From contig VWZW01005522.1 in assembly GCA_013397115.1 (NCBI GenBank), positions 248,001-312,000 of the forward strand: a DNA stretch of 64,000 bases. Direction: 5' to 3'. This DNA is from Edolisoma coerulescens (taxonomy: Eukaryota > Chordata > Aves > Passeriformes > Campephagidae). Made by a program: the position numbers and the translations under genes. Under the pieces are notes generated by a model, which had not been told where the DNA came from, searched no databases, and worked only from the letters and a program-made list of their open reading frames with translations. Of the stretch, positions 1-13,772 are shown in pieces. The stretch's first letter is position 1, and every line of letters begins with the position of its first letter.

Positions 1-3000
1 CACCCATTTTTGGACTACAGATCTGTGTATCTGATTGTCAAGAGGATGAAGACATTTCAAATAGATATGTCCTGAGAGTGCAGGCAGAGCTGTGACCTAG
101 AGTAGGCTCCAGGATGTGTTTCGGAGAAAGTGAGTGTACTGTAGAGAGTCGTGTTACCTTACTTTTTCTCCCTGTGAATCTGGCCTTAATAACAACTATT
201 TTAAGAAGCTCTTTGCAAAAAACCTGCTTTGTTATGCTCATTTGTAGTCCTGGAAAAAGGAAAAAAATGAAGAACTGAGGCAGTGATTTTCAGAATAGGA
301 GGCATCAATCACAAAACATGGTCTGCCCACCCTCTTCTCTCTTTGGCATTGTATATTATATCAAAGTAATTTGAGACTACCATAATAATAGCTCAAAGAT
401 AGGCAGTTTTCACTAGCTGAAAATCTTGTTATTATAATATTATAAGGCATGGACATTACATGGACAATCTTATGAGTACATAATCAGTGGATGCTGGGCT
501 TGGGGAGTGAACGAGAGGCTCTGTGGGACTTAGTTGCTGTCTAGGATTAAACAATGACAGAGGGTTAGTTAGAATAAACATGTTTCCTTGCTTGGAATAA
601 AATAATTTAGTATTAGTTTCATTAAAGTGTAATTTCATGGCAGTCAGTGCTTGAACACCACGTGGATCTTTTTGAGTAAAAATGATGAGTTAGGACAGTC
701 AAAGGAATACATGGATAACAAAGTAAATGTTCTCCTCAGAATTTCCTCGGTTACTGGAATGTATTTATGCAAAATACTTTGGTTGGATAAGCCTGGGCAG
801 AGTTGGAAATGTGGTGTACCTAAGTTTCAGAAGATGACTAGGTATCCAAGATGCATCTAACACGTAAAGTTTGTGTCCAATGTAATTTGGAAGGCTGGCT
901 ACAACATTACCATACTAGAAATTGAGTACAACTATTTCTATTAAAGACTATTTGAAATGAATAATAATACAGTTCCTCTGTTTTTTCAGAGGCTATTTCG
1001 TAGTTTTTCACTTAATGCACAGCACCAAGTGGTGAAAAATGACAGCTGAAAGCAATGACTACAGTTCTTTATATGTTTGCTTCATTTTTCTTTCAGCTCA
1101 CATCCTGAAAGAGGGAAAATAATGCAGATTTTTTTTCCTCCAAGATTAGATTTCAAGCAGAAAATTCATGACTTGCTAAAAAGGCTTTGGTTAGATCACC
1201 ACTTCTATGGATTCATGTCAACATTTGATCTATCAAATTTATTTGCACAACGGATGATGAAAGTAAACTCTGAACTTGCAAAACCATGTTATTAGGAAGT
1301 GATTATATTAATTAGACCATCAGATGTCATGTTTTTCTGCTTCACTTATAATGGATAAATTCGATCAGCTTTGAAGATAATAGAAGACTGTATAATGTGC
1401 AAGAAGACTCCTCCTTTCTTTCTTTGCTAAAATTGAAATGTACATATCATGTAAAGAACAAGGTTTTAGAGAGAGAAAGGACCTACATGTTATTCAAAAG
1501 GCCACATGCTGTCCAGAACAGGATTTATTCCTAATTTTTCTGTAGCTTATGGTCCTTTTTGGCTCAGATTTATGATATGAGTAAGATGCAGCTATACTGG
1601 CTGAACTGAATGCCTGAAATTGTAATCAAATGTACAACTAGTGAGAAAAAGACATACTAAAGATAGAGAAAAACAAAATATCAAGGCCTACATGCTCATC
1701 CTAGCAACAACTTATGAGAGAAACCTGTTCTGCAAACACTAGCCTAAAATATCCATGCTTTGTTCCCTGTTTGTGAATTGTTTATGAGTTTTGGTGGCTG
1801 TACTTTGGAGGTGGAAAATAAAAAAATCCAAAGAATAATTCTTTAACACATGTGTGCATTACAGGTATGGTAAGAGGAAAAAACCACCCAAACCCTGCAA
1901 ATCCCAAAATAAAACCACTCCCTTTACATTCAGTGCAATATTGAGCACGTATAATGAAAGATGAAAATGCTGCAAAAGTGCAGAACACCATGTAATTATT
2001 TTCTCAGTGTGGTGGTTATTCTGAGTAAAAGCAATACATGATAATCTTACTACTGTGTTGTGAGGGTTTTTTAAAAGTTCTAATAGAAAGCCATTTAGGT
2101 AAGAGGCTTACTTTACCTCTGTAATTATAAATCTCATGAAAGGGTTTAATATTCCTATTCTAAATTTTGAAATCATAACCCTTGCAAACTTGCTGATCGG
2201 TAGCAATCAACTGATGCCTTTAGAGCTGTTTAGTCATGAATGTCTAAGGAATGTTCAAGATTATTGACAATAATCTGCAGCTGGTAATAAAGCCTTAATA
2301 AGGCTATGTACATTTAAGAAGTGGATGCACTTGATTGGATTTCTTTTTCACATACAGCACACATTTTTGCTGAAACTGTAGGCCAAGGCTAAGCGCACCT
2401 AAAAATTTATTAGATCAAGACACCTGAAACACTGTCACTGCCCTGAGCATACACCAGATGAATTAAATAACACATCCCACATAAACCAAGTTGGCCTAAA
2501 TGTCTTTTCAGCCTCTGTCTCCAGCTAGTTCTGGATAGCCTGGGAAAGCAAGGTGTAGGGGGGAAGGTGCTGATGCATACTGAGGGGGGTAGGGCTGGAT
2601 TACAGGTATACTTCAAGCAAAGGTAAATGCTACACCTATTGAGAGACAGAGAAATGTCCTAATCTGCAGTTAGAATAAGTGTTATCTAACTTCCAATGCT
2701 TCAAGAACAGGTATTCACCCATGCTCTTGTTGACTGATGTTGATATCTTTTTCCATTCTGTTTATTTTCTAAACAAATATATGATCCTCTTCTGGTCAGG
2801 CTCTGACACTTGTATCAGTCGATGCTCAAAATCCTGGTGAGTTGATGAAGAGAAGCTTGGTGCTGCTCTTTCAGCAAATGCTCTGACCCTTTTGGAGAAA
2901 TGTCTGTGTAAAGGAAATATTTGAGTAACAGAGAAAACAAAGTCTGAGCCACTTTTTTTCTTATATAATTCTTCATTTGCCTCCCACGTTTATTTAAATT

Positions 3001-6000
3001 TCATATTTTTCCCAGTTTGACATAGTCAATGGTATTCTTTTCATCATTCACCACCTCAGAGAAATGTAATTTTTTTTAGTGAAGTGTTAGCTTTGGCTTT
3101 AATTCTGTTCATGTTTTCAATCACATATATTCATTCAATATCCATGTTTTCATTCACAAGCTCAATTCTATGAAGCAATTTGCAACATGTGCATATTCCT
3201 CCATTTGCCCCTTACAGAAGTATCTATTCAGCCAGATTTACTTTCTTGCTTCATATACTGAATAGGAATGGATTTCTGAATTCTTGCTGTTTCATGCTCA
3301 CCATTTCAACTTTTGCAGCAGTACATACAATTCTTTTCTGTTAGCTATTCAGACTTCTGTTTCAGATATATCTGTTGTCAATGGGGTTATTTTTGGTATT
3401 AAAACACGCTATTTCCATTGGAAATTGAGAATGAAAATTTTTGCTTTGCACACATACCTACATCTCCACATCCATTTCTTCAATTTATTGCTGCATTTCA
3501 TTTTAAAACTTGTTCAGTATTTTTCAGTAGAAAAGTAGATCATAGGGCTCAAAGTAAGAAAAAAGTTGAATGAGAACTCAGCAGGTCATCTTTACCAATC
3601 CCCTGCTCAAACCAGGGCTAGCTTCACAGTTAGATCAATCATGGAAGGTGTCATCCAGTTGAGCTTTGAAAATCCTCCTGGGCAGAGGTTTCAGAGTCTC
3701 TGTCAGCAACCCCTTCCTGTGCTTAACCTATGTCACTGTGAAGAATTATATTCTATTGGAATTCTACTGATGTCCTTTTTTTTTTTTTTGTTAAAACTAG
3801 TTGCTATTCATAGTGGAGATTAGTGAATCATCATTATTTATGATCATTATCTTCTGCACTTCCAGGAACTCCTTGCATCTCAGAATTGGTACAGATGTAG
3901 GAAGCCTTTTGAGTGAATGCATCACTTGGTGCAAAATATTGGCCTACAAAAAGGTTCAAGGGTTTGCTGGATCAGTAGCTGGAATTCATATTAATTTAAT
4001 CGAGTTTTTCTTCAGAAAGTCCTTAGCAGTTTTGTGTAAGTGAATTTAACATTTGTCAAATTTCTAATGTGGCATACACAAAGCCTGTGCATTTATTAGG
4101 TTAGTTTTCTTGAATGTTAATGTGAAGATATTAATGTCAGTGGGAAGATGAAGATGTGGTACGAATGAATGAATTCCGAATGATAGAGGGCTGTCATTTG
4201 GACATGAATCAAGATTGATCAAAGAGACTCTAAGTTTTCCCTAGTCTTAAGGGAATCAAAAAGGGAAAAGTGCGGCATATCACTACCCACTCTCACGCTA
4301 AACAGTCTCCCAACAGAGTTGTAATAGGAGAAAACATCAATGTAGAGCAGTATGAATGAGTTACTGAGGCAGAGTCCTCACTAGGGAAGGTTTAAGTAAG
4401 GCATCCCCTTGCTTTTTTATTATTCCTCTTTTTATTTCTTATTACCAGCAAACCTGCTATTCAAAGCCAAATTTGCCTTTATGTTTCTATTGGAAGAGAC
4501 AGATACTAAATTAAATTGTAGTTATTCATAAGAACATAATTTTTTGTATGTTCAATATTTGATTTTTAAAATAAATTTTTAAAATAAATTTTTATTTGCT
4601 TCTTTTCATCAGTAGCTTATTAGATAATCTAGATATATCATTTAGCAGATAAGTCAGATAAATGCAATTTACATGATCTTGTGATTACTGCTGCAGTTGC
4701 TGTGACTAAAATGACAACTTTCTGCAACAGAACAAAGTAGTTGGTGCTATTTTTGCCATCTTCATGATGAACAAATGAGTCTACCCTCGAAGAGGTCATC
4801 ACTCCTGTTGGGAGGTTATTGCACTTTTTGTTCTTTGCAGAAAAGTCTTATGTCTGAGCAAATACTACCTCACGGTACTACGTAAAAACAACACCAGCGG
4901 GGCTCTGAGTCACAGACTTTTCTTTACTGATTTTATAAACTCTCTAATGATGATGGCGCAATGAGTTTCCAGCTAATGGAGCTTTAATTGCTAGCACTAT
5001 TTTGGGCTCATTTCTCCATTTGTAAATAGCTATCTCTGCCCCACTTACTGCTGGATTCTTCTCTGTGAAAATTCATCTCCAGAAATCCAGACTAATTTGA
5101 GGATCAGAACTGAGCTTTGTGGCTGCAGCACTGAAGCACACTAACTCCAGAAATGAAACTGAACACATCATTACTTTCAGATATCTGCAATCCTGAAAAT
5201 ACTGAAATCCTGAAAATAAAGGTGAGTTCAGAACACTAAAAGTAATTTTACAGGGAATATATCAGTTCTATTAGTCCATGGGATTTATTCGTATATGAAA
5301 TTACTGTAGTAAGTGCCATTCATTTGTATTGAAGAAATGATATTTTATTACATGAGATTTATTTCTTAGAAGGGGAAAAATGAAGCTTGATATGAATGTA
5401 TATATGTGCTTTCGAAATGCAGTTATGGAGTAGTGGTTAATTAGCTTGTTTTTTTAGATTTATGAAAGAAATAAAGAAAAATATTTGTATGTAAAATTAA
5501 ACAGTATGAAGAGTTTTAGCTCAAATTATTTGTGTATGAATTTAAAGTAGATTAGCTAAACAACTAATTCGTGAATGGATGCTTTTAAGAAGAAGTAAAG
5601 AGGTTCAAATTTTGCCCACACTGAGTGACATTGTATGTAAATAAACCTAAACACCATTTTAGCTCTTAGTGGAAGTTCAAACAAGATTGTAATGCAGTTT
5701 AAAGATTCAGTGATATTTTTCCATGTAGCTGAAGTGTTTGAGTGCTTGGTGTCCTGTACTTTGCTAAATTTACTGGAGCTATGGGATTGAAAAATTATTA
5801 AAAATATCCAGCCTCAGAATGGAAGAATTTTACATCACAATTTGCTTGTACGATGACCATATACTGTCAGGTACAGTATAAGGTTTTACAGATATGTCTG
5901 TATGATGCCATACTAGTAAATCCTGAAGAAAAGGAGTTGAGCTTTCTGATGGGTGATCATGAATTGCCTGTAAATATGATGATATTTGTGTTAGCCTGAG

Positions 6001-9000
6001 CCAAGAGTCATAGTTCTTCACCTTGAATTCAGTCATAGAATATTTATGCACATTGGATCCTTATATGCCTTTAGAAATGGACACCAAAAATTGTTCAGAA
6101 TGAAACTGAGTTCATTATTTCATAGAACTGCCATAAAGAAGACAGTAAGAACTCCCTGTAGCGTGGACCTGATAAGCCAGTAGAAGTTTCTGGAGATTTA
6201 TGTATGCCAACTGACTTAATAACTGTACTCTCATCATCAGTTGTCAAAGGGTGACAGCTCCCAGTAGACATCTTGGCTGTAATGAGCTCTTGGCTAAAGT
6301 TTGATTTTTGAATTGGGAGTATAACTGTGCAGCTTGCTGCTCTGATGCTTGGAAACCTTTCCATTTCTTCTATACATGAATTTTCCCCTCCACAACCATT
6401 TGCTCACAAGCCAGCAAAGTCTTCTGTCTCAGTTCTTCTTTTATCTGTTTAATTTTTGATCCACACCTCTTTCAGCATTTGTGCTGTCAGTCTGAGCAAG
6501 CTTTGCTGCTTTTGGTCATTCCTTTACGGTAGCAAGGAGAAGCACAGAGTGGTGACATCCAAGTTGGTGTCGAGCAAGGGACTCTGGCACAGTACATCAT
6601 TGGCAGGAGGCTACTAGTACTAAATACTAGTAGGTACATCTTTATGCTGCTGTGACTGTTTTGCTTCTGGTTTGAGGTTTCATAATTTGGACTTCTCCAC
6701 ACTGCAAGAAACTAAAGATTTATGATTCATCTTATCCACTGCTAAGCTTACCCAAACTTTTTCTGAATGACACTGCCTTACCATGATTTATTTTGCCCAG
6801 GAAAAAAGAGGGATTCTGTAGTATGTTACACTGGCCAGAGAAGAGTTCTGCATGGACTGTTTGTTCACACTTTGTTACCTACCTAAACTGCCTTCAGTGA
6901 GGTCAAACATTCTGGGAAGAACACAAAATTGACATTGCAAAATTATTAGCTTTTCAGTTGCACTCCAAGGCTTTTAAATCACAGGTAAATCTGTTATCTT
7001 TTCATGAATTTAGATTAATGATTTATGAAAGTGACAAGAGCTGGAGTTAAGTAATAAAATTCGGTGAAACTCTTCATAATATATGGGAAGGAAATTATAT
7101 ACCTTCATGCATCTCATCCTTTGAAAGGAAACACTTTACTTTCTGTAGTCTCTCCTTTCATTCAGACAGAAGATAAATGTGTTGCTTCATTTTCCAAGAC
7201 TTAATAATTCATTACATTTGTTGGACTTACATGGCAATATTAAACACAGCAACTCATAACTTATGAGGGTTACTGCGGTTTCCTAGATAAAACAGGTTAA
7301 TTAATTTCCTGAGGGGACTAATGAGGCTGTGCTTTTGGTATAATCAAGTTAATTTTCTGATTGTGAAGGTACAAATAACTGGACAAATAAAAGAATAGAT
7401 CCTCTTAAAAAGCTGTTTGATTCTGTCAAGTGCTATGTTTGTTAATTACGTGGTTAATTTCATGCTAGCATTCTCTGTTCAGAAAGTAACAAAATTAGTT
7501 TACCTGGGTGAATTCACATCAGTACTGACTCCTGTTCAAAAGAATCGGCTGACACTGCTTAATGAGAAAGGAATACTCTATTTCCATGGAAAGTTTGAAT
7601 CAATCAATTTTGTTTCCATGTGCTATTAAATTATCTGACTTTTTCTGATGGACTAAGAGAAGCCATAGCAGAAACTCATTAGTTCACACTGACAGACCTA
7701 AGAAAATATATCTTGATTGGTTTTACCTTCCAGTGTTGTCTTACAAAGTTAACTGAGATTTAGGGGTATTATATCAAAGTTCTCTAACATTTAAGTCTTT
7801 ATGAATCTATGACAATCAAACAAGTTAAATTTTTCTTCAGAAGAACTAAATCTTTCCAAATACCCTTCCAAAGATTGGGATACATCTAGTAAGATATTTT
7901 TTCAGACTGACTAGATATTTAGGTACCTTGATTACTTTGATGAAGAACTTAATTTAAAGCAGCCTCCAGTATTTTAAGTGCAACATGACTTGAGAAGCAC
8001 ACCACTACATTTTCAATTCTTCTAATTTTGAGTAAGATCATAGTTTTTATGTTTTCACAGAACATAGAATAAAGAAATAAAACATCTACCTTAAAATCAA
8101 TGCTGTAGCACAACTCATTTCCTAAAGAGTCAGCTTGTACTAAATAACACATAATAAATATTAAAATGAAATATATTATGACCAAAACTCATGTTCTCTC
8201 CTGTAGATAACAGATGTTCACAAATTAATTTTGCTTCTAAGATATGCCTCAAAAGCAAGAGGATATTTTAACATCTTAAATAAGATATAATTGCTGTCTA
8301 GGTTGTGGTTTTCTACACCTGTAGCCTCAGTCTCTTGCTTTTGGTGGCACTTTTGGAACTACAAGCATCAGTTTTAACACTATTGAAGTTGCTTCTTCAA
8401 TTTACATGAAAACAAGTGGAAATATAATAGGTTAAGGAGTACTCTAGTCTTTAGAAAGAAAGGGGTATTTTTATCTGGACAACTGTAATCCTGCATGAAG
8501 TTAACATAAATTTAAAATAGCAAAAAATCTTGAAATTCCAACCAAAAGAACATATCAAGTTTTAAACCACAAGTTTTATAACACAGTTTTTTCTCCTATT
8601 GGTTAAAGAACAACAAAACCCTTGCTCTGACATATCTCCTTGCAAAGTACATCACTTAATATTACAAGGTTTTCCCATGGCTGGTATTTATATCCATTCT
8701 GCTGATATCATAAACACTCTCATATTCTCATTCTAGATTCTCTTTGGTTGCAGAATTAAACATATTTCACAGGCTTACTGCATTCTTTGTATTTTCTCAG
8801 AATGCAATTACCCAAGATAAGACTTTGCTTCTTCTTTTCATTTTGTTTAGTAAAAGACCAGTTTGTTTCTAGTAGGATTTTTTGATTTGAAAAGAAAGTT
8901 GTTGCACTAACTGAATTATAAATAGAAATTCAGTGAGATCTCAGAGTAAATAATGTGAAAGCCTGATAAAATAGTACCCTACTGTTTTAGGGAGGTAGAA

Positions 9001-12000
9001 AATTAAATGGCTCCTAAGTGAATCTCAAGAGGAAAACCATGCAAGAAGTATTTGTCCATACTTAGAAAAGCCCCAGTTAATATACTCAGGATATCTTGAA
9101 GGAAATACAAGGCACTTCCTTCTAAGACAGTTGCTTGTTCTTCTACAAGGAAGGACTCTGAAAGAGCTGACTGGGTTCCCACTCAGGGTGGAAACAGAAC
9201 TTTACCTCTCTGACTGCAGTGCTTCACAACCTCTGGAGGTGACATCTTAAAAGCTCAATCAACTTTGGTTCATTGGGGTGAATACCAAGCTGCTCTATGA
9301 AGCTGAAGCCATTAAATCCCACTGTTTTCTTTTTCTGTGTCTTTTGTGATCCATGGCTGCCTCTTTCCGTTCAGTATGAAATTCACATTTATTAAAGCTT
9401 TGTTTACTTTGTGTCTCCAAAGAATATTTAATTTTCTTAATATGAGGGTGATAGAATAGTCTTACAAGTGTTCTCATATGGTTAACCACTGATTCTTACC
9501 CATATGACCTTAAACATGTAATATTATGTATTCTTCAAATTTAACCTAATTTAATCTACTTTAACCTACTGCTCTACTAATCTTTTAAATTTTGTACTGT
9601 TCTTTCAAGTGAAAGATAAGAATCTGAACTTCTGGTATCAATTATATGTATGTGTTGCAATGTCCTTTTAGTTTCTTATTCTACTGTACTATTGCCACTG
9701 CATCAAAATTTCCCACAGCAATCAATTTTCATTTCCATATTTATTCTTTTATAGTATTTTGATTTGTGACAGGCATTTCATTTTATGAATAGGTGTCTTC
9801 TGTTTGAATATTTCATATTTTATCTATACTACATGAATTAAACTGAGTCCTGTGTAAATGTCTGAATTTCAAATACAATGCAAGCTTATTATTGTTTGCT
9901 TCAACATTGTTACAGCTTAAAAGTGTTACAGCCAGTTAAATCTTCTGTTGATTTGAAATGACAGGCAGTTCTCATATTCATGAACTTAATAGGACATGTA
10001 TGGTATAAGAAGACTCATGAAAGTTCTGTTATGGAAAATGTTCAGCATATGATTAGCTGTTTTTCTTAATGGTTCATGTGTTTACCTGGTTTTTCTCACA
10101 GTAAAATCATAGATTCTCTTGGAAATCCTGAAGCAAATATCTTTATGTCTGACAACAGCAAATTTTGTTGGATTACATTTGGAGATGTAAGGCTGTGATT
10201 TCACAGTACTCTTTCAGGTCATTTCTGCATTACTTGCCCATTTGTTTCCTAATCAGTAATAGGTTTCATGTAAAAGGATAGAAAAAAAGAGACCAGGAGG
10301 GATCTCAGTTTTAACCTGTGTACATTTTAACATGCCATTTTATAACAAGTTTTCATTCTAATGTTAACCTCTTGGAATATGCCTTTTATAGTTGTATCTC
10401 ATGATAGAGAAGAAAGCTTTGGCATCACTGCTTGGATTTTAATGGCAGATAAATAAATTCTAGAATAAAAAGAGAAGTCAAATCTAAAATGTCAACACTC
10501 TAGGCTATGCCTTTAAGTTTGATGTTTCGAGCAAAGCTTCCTCAATTCCTTAGCAAGGAGAAAAGCTGCATGTTTACACCAGACAGAAAATAAGAGCAAC
10601 AAGGATTTCCACCCTCAAGAAGCAGTGTAATATTTTCTAAAAATTTACTTAGGCTCTTGGCAATTCTTGTTAAAGTGCAACAGAAGAGTTTTGGGTTTTT
10701 TGAGATATCACAATGGGTTTGAACTTTCCAGATGACTTTTTTATATGCAAAATAATATTCCTTTTCCTACACGGATCACTTTATTGAACTTACCATTGTA
10801 GTGCTGTGAAATAAACAATTCTTTATTGTCTGTATGGATCTTAAATTACTTGCTTACACTATCTGTTCCTGGAAAAAAAGGAAATCAGCAAATCCTAAAA
10901 AATCATGAAACCTTGAAGCAAAACTTTTGAAGTAAGCAAAAAGATTTACATTATGTGACAATTTAAGGGTCAATAATATCCGAGTGTGGAATTACCCAGA
11001 GCGGTGATAACAGTTTCTCCAAGGCAAAACAGCAATATCAGATTTGTTTCATGAACAAAGGAATTTATGCTTTCCTAAGTATTTTTTTGAAAATTGATTA
11101 TGTAAGTGTAAAGCTAACAGTGTTGATGCTGTAATTTATCAACTGGAATTATGTGATTGTGTCAAAACAAAACTTCCTAAGTACAATTTGAACTTATGGG
11201 CTTTCATTAGTCAAATGGAAGAATGTTGAGACCTGATGTTCTATAAATCAATGACAAATCTTTTGTAAAATGTCATCGACTTAATTAAAAATTGCACATT
11301 TTTAGTACCACTTTTATCTGATATTCGCAAATGTATGGAATGTCATGGCTTCTTTTTTAATCATCTGGGAAAAATAGTGATGTTAGTTAATAAAGTGGAA
11401 AGACACTTTGTTCTCAGGGGGAAACATTTTTTGGCTCACCAAAGATGATTGCAAGTCATGCTATCAGGATTTATTGACTTGAAGTCCACAAAAAATACAG
11501 GTTTGAATTATCTCTGCTGGGAATTGCTTTAAAGGGATATTATTGTTATTAAAAGTTGACAGATTTAGTCTGGGAACTGTACCCAAACAGAAAATTGTAG
11601 AATTACGTTGTTCTGACCTGCTGAGGTCTATTCAATTGTGATGACACTGATTATTAGATCTGCCTGTTCCTTTTTCTATGGTAAACTGCACACACTAAAT
11701 TATACTGCAGGAAACTTGTAATGTTTTTCAAGATATCCAAATTACTGTTAAAATTATATATAATTTGCTGTATGTATTGTGGAGTTATCTTCCAGATTAC
11801 TTGTTTCTACTGCAGAAGGAAAGTGTCTTGCTCACTTTTACTCCTGAAATCCCAAATTTTACATCTTTTATTTTTTAGTATAAAATTGCAGGCCTAAATC
11901 AATTAAACTTTTTTAGAAAAGGAGACTAGATACAGTAACTAGTGGCTGTATTTTGTTCTCAATGTTGAAATCAGTTGAAAGTAATATATTTTTATGAAAA

Positions 12001-12698
12001 AGACAAAAATACGAAAAATAAATCCATCAGAATCCATCAGCCTGTTCTATTGTGCTGCAACAATACTGCATCAAATTGCTTTGCAGATAAATGCAAAATA
12101 AGTATATATATGAAAAATGCTTCAAAAATGGTTAACCTACAGAATTGCAAATATATGCACTCCAGTTATTATTAATGAAAATATGTCTCATTGCAAAGAT
12201 AATAATTTATCTAAACTCAGGGTTCATAGAAAAAAAAGAAGAGGATCGAGGATTTAAACTCCTTTTTTCATTAATTAAGAGGGATACAGCTACAACTACT
12301 ACAGGGCTTCAGAAGTATCAGTGCTTATAGACATTTCTCAGTTGATTGTGGTCAGCTAGAACAAGAGCAAAAATGAAATGATTCCCAGAAAGGAAAAAAA
12401 AAATTGTTGTTGTTAAGAAATGATGAAAACCCCTGCAATACCTCACAAGATTAAAAATAACAGAAAGGGTCTTACTAAAAGAACTATTGTACTGTGAAAT
12501 TAGTCCTAGTTTTTCATATAGATCATCCAGTTGTAGTAGCAAACTAGTGTTTTCTGAGATTATTTGATGAGAAATTGATAGAATGTGTTTAACAGAGAAA
12601 TGTTATCTTCTGCAGCTCAGAAAATGAAATTTTGGATTAAAATGGTGTATCTGGGGCCTCCAACACCACAGAAGAACCAACAAAAAAGAAGAAAATAT
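1..12698. other. Gene-free AT-rich region
   Basis: No open frame longer than about 90 codons, no recognisable exon and no recognised transposon is visible. Short open frames occur on both strands without protein-like composition. Three consecutive minus-strand frames between 5830 and 6702 match no family I know. Stretches around 4905-5060 and 7215-7385 have a mixed, non-repetitive composition rich in TAAT homeodomain-type words and could be conserved non-coding elements, but conservation cannot be seen from one sequence. A short A/T tandem (units like TTTTTAAAATAAA) lies at about 4557-4596. This is consistent with a gene desert or a very large intron. Confidence 0.6.
6611..6633. repeat. Perfect 9-bp inverted repeat
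   Basis: The arms CTACTAGTA and TACTAGTAG are exact reverse complements separated by a 5-base spacer. The structure could form a small hairpin or cruciform, but it is short enough to occur by chance in 64 kb. No adjacent T-run or gene suggests a function. Confidence 0.6.
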
Positions 12699-12940
12699 TG
12701 CCTCAATGTCCAGATGGAGATCAGACTCAAGTACTGTCCCTCAGGGGTCTGTATTGGGACCAGTTGTGTTTAATATCTTCGTCAGTGACATAGGCAATGG
12801 GATCAAGTGCACCCTCAGCAAGTTTTGAGGTGACATCAAGCTGAGTGGTGCAGTTGACACACCTGAGGGACTGGATGCCATCCAGATAGACCTCAGCAAG
12901 TTCGAGAAATAGGCCTTGTGGAATTCATGGAGTTCAACAA
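12699..12940 (+). mobile_element. CR1 retrotransposon fragment, sense on plus strand
   Basis: This is a piece of CR1 ORF2 from the reverse-transcriptase region. Recognisable CR1 phrases are 'CCCTCAGGGGTCTGTATTGG' at about 12738 and, further on, the stretch corresponding to the RT catalytic loop. Where CR1 normally encodes F-A-D-D-T-K-L the copy reads TTTTGAGGTGACATCAAGCT, so the FADD codons are mutated and a stop (TGA) is present. It ends at about 12940 inside the word GTTCAACAA, where a second CR1 fragment in the opposite orientation begins. It is 5' and 3' truncated with no tail. The family assignment is confident; the subfamily is not. Confidence 0.85.
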
Positions 12941-13387
12941 CCCCAATTCTCCCAGCCTGTACTCACAGGAGAGGTGCTTTATCCCACTGATCATCTTCAT
13001 GGTCCTCCTCTGGACTCACTCCAACAGGTCCCTGTTCTTCCTGTGCTGGGGCTCCCAGAGCTGGATGCAGCACTGCAGGTGGGGTCTCACCAGAGCAGAG
13101 CAGAGGGGCAGAATCCCCTCCCTCTGCTGCTGCCCACACTGCTTTGGATGCAGCCCAGGACATGTTTGGCTTTCTGGGCTGAGTGCACATGGCTGGGTCA
13201 TGTCCAGCCTCTCATCCACCAGCACCCTCAAGTCCTTCTCAGCAGGGCTATTCTTGATTAGTTCATCCCCCAGCCCCTCTTGATACCAGGGGTTGTCCCC
13301 ACCCAGGTGCAGCACCTTGCACTTGGTCTGGTTAAACCTCATAAGATTCCCGTGGAATCTCATGGACCCACTCATCAAGCTGTTGAG
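12933..13387 (-). mobile_element. CR1 retrotransposon fragment, sense on minus strand
   Basis: On the minus strand this reads as the thumb and C-terminal part of CR1 ORF2, downstream of the RT catalytic core. An open stretch of 120 codons (13016-13378) contains CR1-typical words such as TKCKVLHLGGDNPWYQ, EKDLRVLVDERLD and ALVRPHLQCCIQLWEPQ. The normal A-K-K-A-N region has a small frame disturbance. The sense 3' side meets the plus-strand CR1 piece at a shared TTCAACAA, so the two pieces are inverted relative to each other. No CR1 tail is present. It is much more GC-rich than its surroundings, as CR1 coding sequence is in birds. It is a dead fragment, not a gene. Confidence 0.85.
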
Positions 13388-13571
13388 ATGTGGTCAGTAA
13401 TGAGTAGGAAAATGAGAACAAAACATGCCCTGTTAAGGGAAATGATGTATCTCTGGGAAATACTTAAAATTAAAAATACCACGCAGGTCCTTTTTAACAT
13501 AAGTGTTGCATATGTTGGGGCTTTACCTGGGGCACAGATTAATCATTATCACATAATAATATACTATAATA

Positions 13572-13685
13572 TAACAATATAAGATATTAATATAATATAA
13601 TATAATATAATATAATATAATATAATATAATACAATGTAATATAGTATCGTATATTTAATAATTATAACAATTATAATAACTGCA
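13572..13685. repeat. AT-rich pentanucleotide microsatellite (TATAA)n
   Basis: The core at about 13590-13631 consists of perfect TATAA units, flanked on both sides by degenerate TA/ATT repeats. It runs directly into the assembly gap, and TATAATATA-type sequence resumes on the other side, so the real array is probably longer than shown. Confidence 0.9.
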
Positions 13686-13772
13686 NNNNNNNNNNNNNNN
13701 NNNNNNNNNNNNNNNNNNNNNNNNNNNNNNNNNNNNNNNNNNNNNNNNNNNNNNNNNNNNNNNNNNNNNNNN
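13686..13772. other. Assembly gap of 87 N
   Basis: This is a run of 87 undetermined bases inside the AT-rich repeat. The size may be an estimate or a placeholder. The sequence on both sides is the same kind of TA-rich simple repeat, which is the likely reason assembly failed. Confidence 1.

Noticed and set aside
12918..13378. Open frames of 95-121 codons on both strands
   Set aside because: They are explained by GC-rich CR1 ORF2 sequence on the minus strand; the plus-strand frames are shadows.
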